Shown piece by piece: positions 26,874-35,327 of a stretch of DNA of 64,000 nt (the first letter of the stretch is position 1; each line of letters starts with the position of its first letter). The notes under the pieces were generated by a model that did not search any database, was not told the DNA's origin, and saw nothing but the letters and a program-made list of their open reading frames with translations. The position numbers and the translations under genes were made by a program. This stretch comes from Gammaproteobacteria bacterium. Its GTDB lineage: Bacteria; Pseudomonadota; Gammaproteobacteria; Ga0077536. The DNA lies in assembly GCA_016209015.1 (NCBI GenBank), contig JACQWY010000060.1, positions 1 to 64,000 on the forward strand, given 5' to 3'.

Positions 26874-26928
26874 GATCGCTTCCCTTCGGCCGCATGGCGG
26901 CCCGACGAATGAATCCTTTGCCGCTCCG

Positions 26929-29900
26929 CTACGGATGCAGCCCCGACGGCCCCGGCGGTTTGCCAAACATCTGTTTGAAACGCGCGAGATCGACGACGTT
27001 CACGAAGCCGTCGCCGTTGAGGTCCGCATCCGCATCGTGCGTTCCGAAGCGCTGCTTGAAGAGCGCGAGGTCGACGGTGTTGACGAAGCCGCTGTTGTCG
27101 AGATCCGCGTCGCAGACGTTGCCGTAGCCGTCCTGATTCGAATCGCGCTGGTTCGCGTTCGGGACGACTTTGCAGTTGTCGACGATGTCGATCACGCCGT
27201 CGCCGTCGCTGTCGGGACCGAGGCAGGCCGCGCGGGTCTGCGCCGCGGTGGCGCGGATGCGCGTGAACGCCGCGTTCAGCGCGGGCTCGAGCAGGCCGGG
27301 GTTCGACAAGTCGAAGAACGTATCGGGTATGCCATCGCCACCCGGCAGCGCATTGCCCGTGCCATCCAGCGTGTCCCATTCCTCCCGCAGATCCGGCATG
27401 CCATTGCCGTTCAGATCCTCGAAGCCGCCCCATTTCGCCGCGTAGTACAGCGGATCCTTCAGCAGCGGCGTCGCGCTCGCGCCGGTGACCGTGAACGTAT
27501 AGGACTGCGCGCCGCGCTGCCCGGTCGTCGCCGTGGCGGCCTGGCAGTTCGTGCAGCCGGTGACGCCGGTCGGATCCGTGTAGTTCGCATTTTCGATGCC
27601 GGAGTAGGCGTGGAAGCCGTCCTTCGTCGTGCCCTCCACGACGAAGCCGAAGAGCTGACCCGTGATTGTCGACTCGGCGACCGCCGTCGTCGTGATCTTC
27701 AATTGACGCGTCGCGGCGTCGTAGTGATACTCGAGCGTGCCCCAGAGATCCTGGTCGAAGTCGCCGCCCTGCTCGCTGTCGTCCCACATGACGACGAACT
27801 TCGCGTAGTAATAGCGCCCGGCCGAGATGCCCGGCACCGTGCTGGTCATGTCCGCGACTTCGACGTGCGGTTGCGCGATTCGGAAGTCGAACAGCGAGCC
27901 GCCACCGTCCTTCGTCGGGTCCGCAGGGATCGCCAGGCTGCCTTTCAGGAATCGGAACGCCGGAAGAATGCGCACGAACGGCGCCTCCGGCCCCGCCACT
28001 CCCGAAATCGGCACGCGGATCTCCGCGCGGTTCGTCGCCATCGGCAGGCCGTAGGTCGTGACGGTCTGTTTGCCGACGAGGTCCGCGCGCAGGTCCGTCG
28101 TGTGTGCCCAGTAGGCGAGACCGGCGAGGTGATAGGAGCCGCGGACCGTGGGTGCCTCCGGACAGATCCCGAACGAACTGCCGAGCGCGGAAATCGTCTT
28201 CGCGGTGCAGGTCTCGTTCGTGTTCGCCGCCGTGCGGCCGACGAGGAAGCTGTGACCCGTGACGTTCTCGCCGGTGCCGACGGCGTTCGTCGTCGCCACC
28301 GGGTCGACCGGCGCATAGAGCTTGGTCTGATCGTCGTCGTAGGAGTTCACGCCGGCATTCAGCGCGATGACATTCAGCGAGCGGCAGGCGGTGTCGGCGC
28401 TCAGCGGATCGACGGCCCAGGTGTCGCTCGTCAGCTTCGCGAAGTAGGTGCGATCGTCGCCGTTGAACGCGCTCGTCGCGCCGCGCGTCGAGGTCGCGTA
28501 CCAGCGCAGCGTCTCGAGATAGAGCTCCGAGAACGGATTGCCCCAGCTTGCGCACTTGCCTTCGCCCGGGCCGCCGCCGGAGGCGAGGATGTCCGTGATC
28601 TGCCAGGAGCAGTTCTCGCCGCCCGTCGAATCGTCGCTGCGATACGTGCCGTTCTTGTAGCCGTAGCCCCACACGCGGAGCGCGTTGAGCGTATTGAGGA
28701 TGCCCGGCGCGGGCAGGTTCAGGAACGTGCCGTTCGAGGGATCGATTTCGTTCGTGAGCGAGCCCGCGTTCTTGCGCAGCACGCCGCCCGAGATGTTCTT
28801 CTGGAAGCTGCCGGTGACGAGGCCGAACGCGAGCTGATTGCTGAGCCCGTTACGCTGCAGCGCGCCCTCGGGTTTCAGGTTCGTGCCATAGACCGTGCAG
28901 TTCTCGAGGTTGCGGTTCGCGTCGAAGAACTGGGTTTCGCAGACCTTCACACGCGCGACGTGATCGCGGCTGCCGGCCGGCGTCTTCAGCGCGGACGTGC
29001 CGCTCGGATCGCTGCCCGCGGCATAGATCCCCGAGTAGATCGCGTTGTTGCTGTTCGTGTTCGCGCCGGAAGCGGAGTGGCCGGTTCCCGGCTCGTCGTT
29101 CCAGGTGCATTGCCAGCGCTCGTTCGCACCCCAGAGCTGGAAATTGCCGGCGACGGCGCGGACGAGCGGCGGGCTCGTCGTCGACTGCGAGCTCGCGGTC
29201 GTGCTCGGCTCGGGCGTCGTGTTGCAGATCGTGATCCCTTCGATCGGATCGTCGCGGCCGGGAACGTTCGTGCCCGCGATGTTCGTCGCATCGACGACGA
29301 GCGGAGTCGTCGCCGATTGCGTCGCGCCGACGCCATAGGGCACGAGCTGCGCGAGATCCGCGCCGTTGTAATACTTCGCGAAGCTGTGGCCGTCCGTCGG
29401 CAGGTGCGCGCGTTCGAGCACGGTCTCGCCGGCCGTGTCCGTCGCGCGCAGGCCGCCGTAGAGCGCTTTGCGTACGACGTCCATACGGGTCATGGTCGCC
29501 CAGTTCAGGAAATTGCCGCTCCAGGCGTCGTCGAGCGAGCCTTCGCAGTAGTGCCCGTGCGCACCGCTCGCGACGCCGGCAACGGCGAAGCGCTTGTTCG
29601 TGGCGTCGTACCGATAGCAGCGCTCGCCGTGGAAGTAGCCGTAGTACTGGAAGCTGTCGCGGTACGTCGTCTCCGGCACGCCGTCGCCGTCGAGATCCGA
29701 GTAGTCGTTGTACGCCTTGAAGAAGTACTGCTGATCGCGCGACATCGCGAGCATGACCGCGGGCGCCGCGTCGGCCGAGGGCAGGGGCGGCGGCGTCACC
29801 GGGGGTGGCGGCGGCGGAGGAGGGGGTGGCGGCGGAGGTGGTGGCGGCGGCGGTTCGACCGGCGGCGGAGGAGGTGGTGGCGGCGGCGGCGGCGGTGGCG

Positions 29901-30552
29901 TGTCGACCTCGGTGATCGACTGGATGCGGGCCGTGCCATGGTAAGCGACGTAGTACTCGTAGGCGTGCACGCCGTAGTTGTAGACCATGGACACCTCGGA
30001 ATACCCGATGGGCTTGTTCGCGGCTTTCATGCCGTCGAGAAAAGCCATCAGCTCCGCGGTCTTGAAATTCTGGATGTCCGGTTGATAGCCGCCGTTCGCA
30101 TCCACGTTCGTGTCGAGCGAAATCGCGTAGCGGTACTCGCGTTGGGTTGCGGGATCCTGCAGGTAATAGCGGTCGTCCCAGTACATGTAGCCGAACTGCG
30201 GGTCGTAGTAGCTCACGTAGACCGCGAGATTGCGTTCCGGCGCGAGATCGAGCGGTGGGAGCCAGGGCAGCGAGCTCGCCACCGGCGATTCGAAGTGGTT
30301 GTTGCCGGCGAAGAACACCGTCGTCTGGTGGGAATAGACTTCCGTGTGATCCCAGCCCGGGTCGAACGTGACGGCCATTTGCGTCTTGAACGGCACGAAC
30401 GACGTGTCGCGGCCGGTGGCCAGATCGCGCATTTCGACATCGACGTCGAGCACGATCTTCTGATACGCGGCGACGGGGCCGGCGGCGAGCGCGAAGGCCG
30501 CCAGTGCTGCGCAGGCCGCGATCCGCGCGGCGGGGGTCGAATCATGACTCAC
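26929..30552 (-). CDS. PilY1-like exported protein with dockerin C-terminus, paralogue 2
   Basis: 1207 aa from the GTG at 30552, which is five bases after GGAGG; an in-frame ATG at 30579 is possible. Signal peptide ends near AAGPVAA. The N-terminal beta domain aligns with paralogue 1 (TSFVPFKTQMAVTFDPGWD, VFFAGNNHFESPV). The linker is extreme: two runs of 13 and 18 prolines around a VEPPP break. The PilY1 large domain follows with the same landmarks (MSRDQQYFFKAYNDYSDLDG, WATMTRMDVVRKALYGG), then TSP3 and dockerin repeats ending GPSGLHP. No beta-propeller. The dockerin-coding DNA is almost identical to that of paralogue 1, more so than the gene bodies. Confidence 0.85.
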   Translation of the reverse strand: MSHDSTPAARIAACAALAAFALAAGPVAAYQKIVLDVDVEMRDLATGRDTSFVPFKTQMAVTFDPGWDHTEVYSHQTTVFFAGNNHFESPVASSLPWLPPLDLAPERNLAVYVSYYDPQFGYMYWDDRYYLQDPATQREYRYAISLDTNVDANGGYQPDIQNFKTAELMAFLDGMKAANKPIGYSEVSMVYNYGVHAYEYYVAYHGTARIQSITEVDTPPPPPPPPPPPPPVEPPPPPPPPPPPPPPPPPPVTPPPLPSADAAPAVMLAMSRDQQYFFKAYNDYSDLDGDGVPETTYRDSFQYYGYFHGERCYRYDATNKRFAVAGVASGAHGHYCEGSLDDAWSGNFLNWATMTRMDVVRKALYGGLRATDTAGETVLERAHLPTDGHSFAKYYNGADLAQLVPYGVGATQSATTPLVVDATNIAGTNVPGRDDPIEGITICNTTPEPSTTASSQSTTSPPLVRAVAGNFQLWGANERWQCTWNDEPGTGHSASGANTNSNNAIYSGIYAAGSDPSGTSALKTPAGSRDHVARVKVCETQFFDANRNLENCTVYGTNLKPEGALQRNGLSNQLAFGLVTGSFQKNISGGVLRKNAGSLTNEIDPSNGTFLNLPAPGILNTLNALRVWGYGYKNGTYRSDDSTGGENCSWQITDILASGGGPGEGKCASWGNPFSELYLETLRWYATSTRGATSAFNGDDRTYFAKLTSDTWAVDPLSADTACRSLNVIALNAGVNSYDDDQTKLYAPVDPVATTNAVGTGENVTGHSFLVGRTAANTNETCTAKTISALGSSFGICPEAPTVRGSYHLAGLAYWAHTTDLRADLVGKQTVTTYGLPMATNRAEIRVPISGVAGPEAPFVRILPAFRFLKGSLAIPADPTKDGGGSLFDFRIAQPHVEVADMTSTVPGISAGRYYYAKFVVMWDDSEQGGDFDQDLWGTLEYHYDAATRQLKITTTAVAESTITGQLFGFVVEGTTKDGFHAYSGIENANYTDPTGVTGCTNCQAATATTGQRGAQSYTFTVTGASATPLLKDPLYYAAKWGGFEDLNGNGMPDLREEWDTLDGTGNALPGGDGIPDTFFDLSNPGLLEPALNAAFTRIRATAAQTRAACLGPDSDGDGVIDIVDNCKVVPNANQRDSNQDGYGNVCDADLDNSGFVNTVDLALFKQRFGTHDADADLNGDGFVNVVDLARFKQMFGKPPGPSGLHP

Positions 30553-30623
30553 GTCCACCTCCGTGTTCTCCTCAGTCATGTCCCGGCGCTTGCCGGGACG
30601 TTGGTGTTCCGCCCTTGCTCGCG

Positions 30624-33605
30624 CTACGGATGCAGCCCCGAAGGCCCCGGCGCCTTCCCGAACATGCGCTTGAAGTACGCGAGATCGATCGCGTTGACGA
30701 AACCGTTGCCATCGAAGTCGGCGTCCGCGTCGTGCGTGCCGAAGCGCAGCTTGAACTTCGCGAGATCGACAGCGTTGACGAGGCCGTTGTCGTCGAGGTC
30801 CGCGTCGCAGGCGTTGCCGTAGCCGTCGCCGTTCGTGTCGAGCTGGGTCGCGTTCGGCACGAGCGTGCAGTTGTCCTGAATGTCCGGCACCCCGTCGCCG
30901 TCCGCGTCGGGACCGAGGCAGGCCTTGGTGTCCGCGGCGGCATCGTCGCGGATGCGATTGAACGCCGTCGTCAGCGCCGCTTCGAGCAGCAGCGGATTCG
31001 CGACGTCGAAGAAATCGTCGGGGATGCCATCGCCGCCCGGTACCTCGTTGCCGGCGCGATCCTTCGTATCCCACTCCGCTTGCAGATCGGGCACGCCGTT
31101 GCCGTTCGTGTCCTTGAAGCCGCCCCACTTCGCGGCGTAGTACAGCGGGTTCGCAAGCAGCGCGGACGCGCCGCCGGCGCGCAACGTGAACGAATAGCCC
31201 TGCAGGCCGCGCTGACCGCCGGTTTCGTTGAACGCGCGACAGTTCGTGCAGCCCGTGACGCCGGAGGGATCGCTGTAATTCGCGCCGAGGATGCCCGAGT
31301 AGGCGTGGAAGCCGTCCTGCGTCGTGCCGTCGAGCACGAAGCCGAAGAGCTGACCGCCCGCCGTGCCCTGCTGCACGCTCGTCGTGGCGACGTTCAACAC
31401 GCGCGCGCCGCGGTCGAGGTGGTACTCGAGCGTACCCCACATGTCCTGATCGAAATCCGCGCCCTGCTCGCTGTCGTCCCAGGCGAGGTAATACTTCGCG
31501 TACCAGTACCGGCCGTTCGAGCCGCCGGCCGTCGTCGCCGACAGGTCCGGCACTTCGATCGGGGTCTGCACGATGCGGAAGTCGAGCAGCGTGCCGCCGC
31601 CGTCGTGCGCCGGATCGCCATTGATCTTCACGTAGCGGTAGGCGGGGACGATGTTCGCGACCGTCGCGCCGCCCGCGCCGTCCGTCACGCCGATCACCGG
31701 GCGGTTCGGCGCCATCGGGACGCCGTATGTCGTCACGCGCTGCGTGCCGGGGAGATCGCCGCGGAGGTCGTGCGTATGCGCCCAGGCCGCGAGTCCGGCG
31801 ACGTGATACGAGCCGCGGATCGTGGGCGCCCCCGGGCAGAGGCCGGCGACGGCGCCGAGCGCTGCGATCGTCTTCGGCGTGCACGTCTCGTCCGCCGCGA
31901 GCGCCGTGCGGCCGACGAGCTTCGTCTGGCCCGTGATGCCCTCGCCGTCGCCGACCGCGTTCGTGGTGGCGATCGGATCGACGGGCGCGAAGAGCGTCGT
32001 CTGATCGTTGTCGTAGGACGCGATGCCGGCATTGATCGCCACGACGTTGAGCGACGCGCAGGCATTCGTGCCGGCGAGCGGATCCGCCGTCCAGGCATCG
32101 CTCGCGAGACCTGCGAGATAACCCGCGTCGTTCGCCGCGAAGGCGGGCGTCGGCGCGCGCGCGCCGCCCGCCGCGAAGTAGCGCAGCGCTTCGAGGTAGA
32201 TCTCCGAGAACGGATTTCCCCAGCTCGCGCACTTGCCTTCGCCCGGGCCGTAAGGTGCGGCGATGTCCGTGAGCTGATAGGGGCAGTTTTCGCCGCCGGT
32301 GGAGTCTCCCGACAGATACGTGCCGTCGCGATAACCGTAGCCCCACACGCGCAGCCGGTTCAGCGTCGCGACGATGCCGGGCTGCGTCCCGCCGATGAAG
32401 ATGCCGGTCGCGGGGTCGACCTCGTCGCCGAGCGCCGTCATGCCCTTGCGCAGCACGCCACCCGAGAGATTCTTCTGATAGCTGCCCGTGACGAGGCCGA
32501 AGCGCAGTTCGTTCGAGAGCCCGTAGCGCTGCAGCGCGCCGGCGGGTTTGAGATTCGCGCCATAGGCCGCACAGTTCTCGAGGTTGCGGTTCGGATCGTA
32601 GAACTGCGCCTCGCAGACCTTCACGCGTGCGACGTGATCGCGGCCGCCGGCCGGCGTTTTCAGCGCCTGCACGGTCGAGGGATCGCTGACCGCGGCGTAG
32701 ATCCCGGAGTAGAGCGCGACGTTCGAGTTCACGTTGCCGAGCGCCGCGGCGTGCGGGCTCGCAGGCTCGTCGCTCCACGTGCACTGCCAGCGTTCGTTCG
32801 TGCCCCAGAGCTGGTAATTGCCCGCGACGGCACGCACGAGCGGCAGGGCGAGCGAGGACTGCGAGCTCGCCGTCGTGCCCGCGTCCGGCGTCGCGTTGCA
32901 GATCGTGATGCCTTCGTTCGCATCGTCGCGCCCGGGGGTGTTGCCCGCCGTGCTCGTCGCATCGACGACGAGTGGCGTCGTCGCGGTCTGCGTCGCCCCG
33001 ACGCCGTAAGGCACGAGCATGGCGAGATCCGCGCCGTTGTAATACTTCGCGAAGCTGTGGCCGTCCGTCGGGAGATGCGCGCGTTCGAGGACGGTGTCGG
33101 TCGCCGTGTCCGTCGCGCGCAGGCCGCCGTAGAGCGCCTTGCGCACGACGTCCATGCGCGTCATCGTCGCCCAGTTCAGGAAGTTGCCGCTCCAGGCGTC
33201 GTCAAGCGCGGCCGTGCAGTAGTGCGAGTTCGCGCCGGTCGCGAGGCCCGCGACGGCGAAGCGCAGGTTCACCGTGTCGTAGCGGTAGCAGCGCCCGCTG
33301 TGGAAGTAACCGTAGTAGGAGACGCTGTCCGCGTACGTGGTCTCCGGGATGCCGTCGCCGTCGTGGTCGACGTAGTTCGTGTAGGCCTGGAGGAAATACT
33401 GCTCGTCGCGCGACATCGCGAGCATGACGAGCGGCACGGGCGTGGCCGCGGCCGCGAGCGCGTCCGGGACGGTGAGCGGTGAGCCCGCGAGCAGTGTCGC
33501 GACCAGTCCGAGCACGAACGCGCTGCACGACGGCGCGCGGGTGCGGCCGGCGGTATCCGGATCTGTGCCGTGGCGGTGCTTCAACCCAGGATCCCCCTCG
33601 TTCAC
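30624..33605 (-). CDS. PilY1-like exported protein with dockerin C-terminus, paralogue 3
   Basis: 993 aa from the GTG at 33605 (GGGAG five bases before it); a TTG at 33584 is an alternative. It has a signal sequence (SAFVLGLVATLLAG...DALAA) but lacks the N-terminal beta domain and proline linker of paralogues 1 and 2, going directly into MLAMSRDEQYFLQAYTNYVD. The PilY1-type large domain, TSP3 unit (DADGDGVPDIQDNC) and two dockerin loops (DLDDNGLVNAVDLAKFK, DFDGNGFVNAIDLAYFK) follow, ending GPSGLHP. It is first in transcription order, with short gaps of about 70 and 55 bp to the next two, so the three are probably one operon. Confidence 0.83.
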   Translation of the reverse strand: MNEGDPGLKHRHGTDPDTAGRTRAPSCSAFVLGLVATLLAGSPLTVPDALAAAATPVPLVMLAMSRDEQYFLQAYTNYVDHDGDGIPETTYADSVSYYGYFHSGRCYRYDTVNLRFAVAGLATGANSHYCTAALDDAWSGNFLNWATMTRMDVVRKALYGGLRATDTATDTVLERAHLPTDGHSFAKYYNGADLAMLVPYGVGATQTATTPLVVDATSTAGNTPGRDDANEGITICNATPDAGTTASSQSSLALPLVRAVAGNYQLWGTNERWQCTWSDEPASPHAAALGNVNSNVALYSGIYAAVSDPSTVQALKTPAGGRDHVARVKVCEAQFYDPNRNLENCAAYGANLKPAGALQRYGLSNELRFGLVTGSYQKNLSGGVLRKGMTALGDEVDPATGIFIGGTQPGIVATLNRLRVWGYGYRDGTYLSGDSTGGENCPYQLTDIAAPYGPGEGKCASWGNPFSEIYLEALRYFAAGGARAPTPAFAANDAGYLAGLASDAWTADPLAGTNACASLNVVAINAGIASYDNDQTTLFAPVDPIATTNAVGDGEGITGQTKLVGRTALAADETCTPKTIAALGAVAGLCPGAPTIRGSYHVAGLAAWAHTHDLRGDLPGTQRVTTYGVPMAPNRPVIGVTDGAGGATVANIVPAYRYVKINGDPAHDGGGTLLDFRIVQTPIEVPDLSATTAGGSNGRYWYAKYYLAWDDSEQGADFDQDMWGTLEYHLDRGARVLNVATTSVQQGTAGGQLFGFVLDGTTQDGFHAYSGILGANYSDPSGVTGCTNCRAFNETGGQRGLQGYSFTLRAGGASALLANPLYYAAKWGGFKDTNGNGVPDLQAEWDTKDRAGNEVPGGDGIPDDFFDVANPLLLEAALTTAFNRIRDDAAADTKACLGPDADGDGVPDIQDNCTLVPNATQLDTNGDGYGNACDADLDDNGLVNAVDLAKFKLRFGTHDADADFDGNGFVNAIDLAYFKRMFGKAPGPSGLHP

Positions 33606-33729
33606 CAATGCTCCCGGCAGACACGCGCCGCGTGCGGCCCGTATCGAATCATCCCTGCCCTGGCTGGAAGAGCGCTTCGGTCACCGCCTGCTCCCGCGGC
33701 GGCGCCTGCGCCTTTGTGATTGAGCCCGA

Positions 33730-34170
33730 CTATATAGGATTTGCCCGGCCGCACCCATCAGACGATTCCGAGGCCGGGCCCTTCAGTTCCACGGTATTGC
33801 CCTCGGGATCCGTGACGTACATCGATGGCCCGTAACCCTCCGCGCCGTAGCGCCGTGCGACCTCGCCCGCGGTCACGCCGAAGTCCGCAAGGTGTGCGCG
33901 GATCGCTGCCGGGTCGAAGGGTTCGACGCGCAGACAGAAGTGATCGACGTTGCGACCCTCGCGGCCGGGCGGCGCACCCCCGGCCCGCCCGAGCTCGCCG
34001 TCGACGGGGACGAGATCGATCAGGGCCTGGCCCGCGCGGAGCTGGATGAGTCCGATGTCGGCCTGATGCTTTTCGAGCGTGCAGCCGAGCACGTCGCAAT
34101 AGAAGCGGACCATCGCGTCGGCATCGACGACGCGCAGCACGAGGTGATCGAGGAAGCGGATGGCAAACAT
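33730..34170 (-). CDS. VOC (glyoxalase/dioxygenase) family protein
   Basis: 146 aa, two beta-alpha-beta-beta-beta units. Visible metal-site candidates are LDHLVLRV at the start, VDHFCLRV in the middle and a late Glu in DPEGNTVELKG. The pattern is close to the YaeR/VOC group of small virulence-associated or lyase-like proteins of unknown substrate. ATG at 34170. A single gene downstream of the GNAT-CBS pair on the same strand. Confidence 0.85.
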   Translation of the reverse strand: MFAIRFLDHLVLRVVDADAMVRFYCDVLGCTLEKHQADIGLIQLRAGQALIDLVPVDGELGRAGGAPPGREGRNVDHFCLRVEPFDPAAIRAHLADFGVTAGEVARRYGAEGYGPSMYVTDPEGNTVELKGPASESSDGCGRANPI

Positions 34171-34244
34171 GGCAGGCCCCGGCGTGGTGATGGCCTATTG
34201 TCGGAATTCACGGCTTGCCCCGCCAGCGGCGCGGCGCGCCACGC

Positions 34245-34712
34245 TCAGCGGTTGCGGTGCATGTCGTAGGCGAGCCGCACCGCCGATTCACGGCCGCAGT
34301 AGTAGCGGGGGACGATCTCGATGTCTTTGTAGCCGAGGCGGGCGTAGAAGCTGCGCGCGCCGGCGTTGCCGATGCGGGTTTCGACGTAGATGACCTGGAT
34401 GCCGGCGACGTCGGCCGTCTCGGTGAGCCATGCGACGAGGTGCCGGCCGATGCCGCGCTTGCGGTAGTTCGGCTGCACGGCGAGAAGCTCGAGATGCGCC
34501 TCGATTTCGGCGTAACGCATGATGGCGCACGCCACTATCGCCTTGCCGAGGCGGGCGACCGCGACGTTCGTGTCGTTGGCGCGGATCTTCTTCGCGATCC
34601 GCGCCGGCTTCCACTGCCACTCGAGGCCGTATTCGACGTAGTCTCGCGACATCACCGCGATGGTGCCGGCGTCGGCCGGCTTCGCGAGGCTGATGTCGTA
34701 CTGCTCGATCAC
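34245..34712 (-). CDS. GNAT-family N-acetyltransferase
   Basis: 155 aa. The acetyl-CoA-binding motif A is clear: LLAVQPNYRKRGIGRHLV (Q/RxxGxG/A type), followed by IYVETRIGNAGARSFYARLG, the ending seen in RimI-like enzymes. The GTG at 34712 (VIEQYDISLAK), 17 bp after the CBS gene stop, is the chosen start. Acceptor substrate unknown. Confidence 0.85.
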   Translation of the reverse strand: MIEQYDISLAKPADAGTIAVMSRDYVEYGLEWQWKPARIAKKIRANDTNVAVARLGKAIVACAIMRYAEIEAHLELLAVQPNYRKRGIGRHLVAWLTETADVAGIQVIYVETRIGNAGARSFYARLGYKDIEIVPRYYCGRESAVRLAYDMHRNR

Positions 34713-34729
34713 CGCCGCCGGCGCCGCGA

Positions 34730-35164
34730 TCAGGCGAGGACGTTGCGCGCCTGGTCCTCGATGATGAGCTGATACATGAACGTCTCGAGCTCGGAGCCCA
34801 TCGCGTCGCGCGAGGACACGATGCCGACGGCGCGGCCGTTCTCGACGACGGGCACGTGGCGGAAGCGTCCGGCGTGCATGATTTCGAGCGCGCGCGAGAA
34901 CGACTGGTCGGGCGATATGCTCGTCGGATTGCGGGTCATGACCTCGGCGATCGCGGTCGTGTTCGGATCGCGGCCCTCGGCGACGACGCGGAACAGCGCA
35001 TCGCGCTCCGTGAAGATGCCGACGAGGCGCTCGCCCTCGAGGATCACGATCGCCCCGATACGGTGATGCTTCATCAAGCGCGCGGCGTCGCCGACCGAGA
35101 CGTGCGGCACGGCGCTGATCAGATCCTGGCCCGTGACGATCGAGCGGATGGTGCGGATTCCCAT
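34730..35164 (-). CDS. Two-CBS-domain protein
   Basis: 144 aa consisting almost wholly of a CBS pair: first GDAARLMKHHRIGAIVIL...LVGIFTERDAL, second SFSRALEIMHAGRFRHVPVV...AVGIVSSRDA. Such stand-alone pairs bind adenine nucleotides and act as energy sensors. Followed by a GNAT gene 17 bp downstream, so a shared transcript is likely. The ribosome site is GGAGAG. Confidence 0.9.
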   Translation of the reverse strand: MGIRTIRSIVTGQDLISAVPHVSVGDAARLMKHHRIGAIVILEGERLVGIFTERDALFRVVAEGRDPNTTAIAEVMTRNPTSISPDQSFSRALEIMHAGRFRHVPVVENGRAVGIVSSRDAMGSELETFMYQLIIEDQARNVLA

Positions 35165-35327
35165 GTGTGCTCTCCTGGAAGTGTGAGTGAGGCAATCATG
35201 GTCTGCCGGTTCTCAAACTGCAATACGTTCGCGGGCGTACGGAACGGCGCTTTACGGTCGGGAAATGCCGCTTTCGTGGGGGTTCGTGAACAATGGAAAC
35301 GCCGCGGTCCGTATCAAGGCGCGCGCC

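Noticed and set aside
26674-30822. Very long plus-strand frames opposite the PilY1-like genes
   Set aside because: They are antisense shadows. The minus-strand products have signal peptides, PilY1 blocks and dockerin repeats, while the plus frames show only low-complexity Arg/Val/Ala sequence.
26929-32784. One 1951-aa protein covering paralogue 2 and upstream DNA
   Set aside because: The first 700 or so residues are the wrong frame of paralogue 3. A signal peptide with a ribosome site marks the real start near 30552-30579.
19449-33605. Cellulosome or polysaccharide-degrading gene cluster
   Set aside because: There are no glycoside hydrolases or carbohydrate-binding modules with confident identity; the dockerins sit on PilY1-like and propeller-like proteins.
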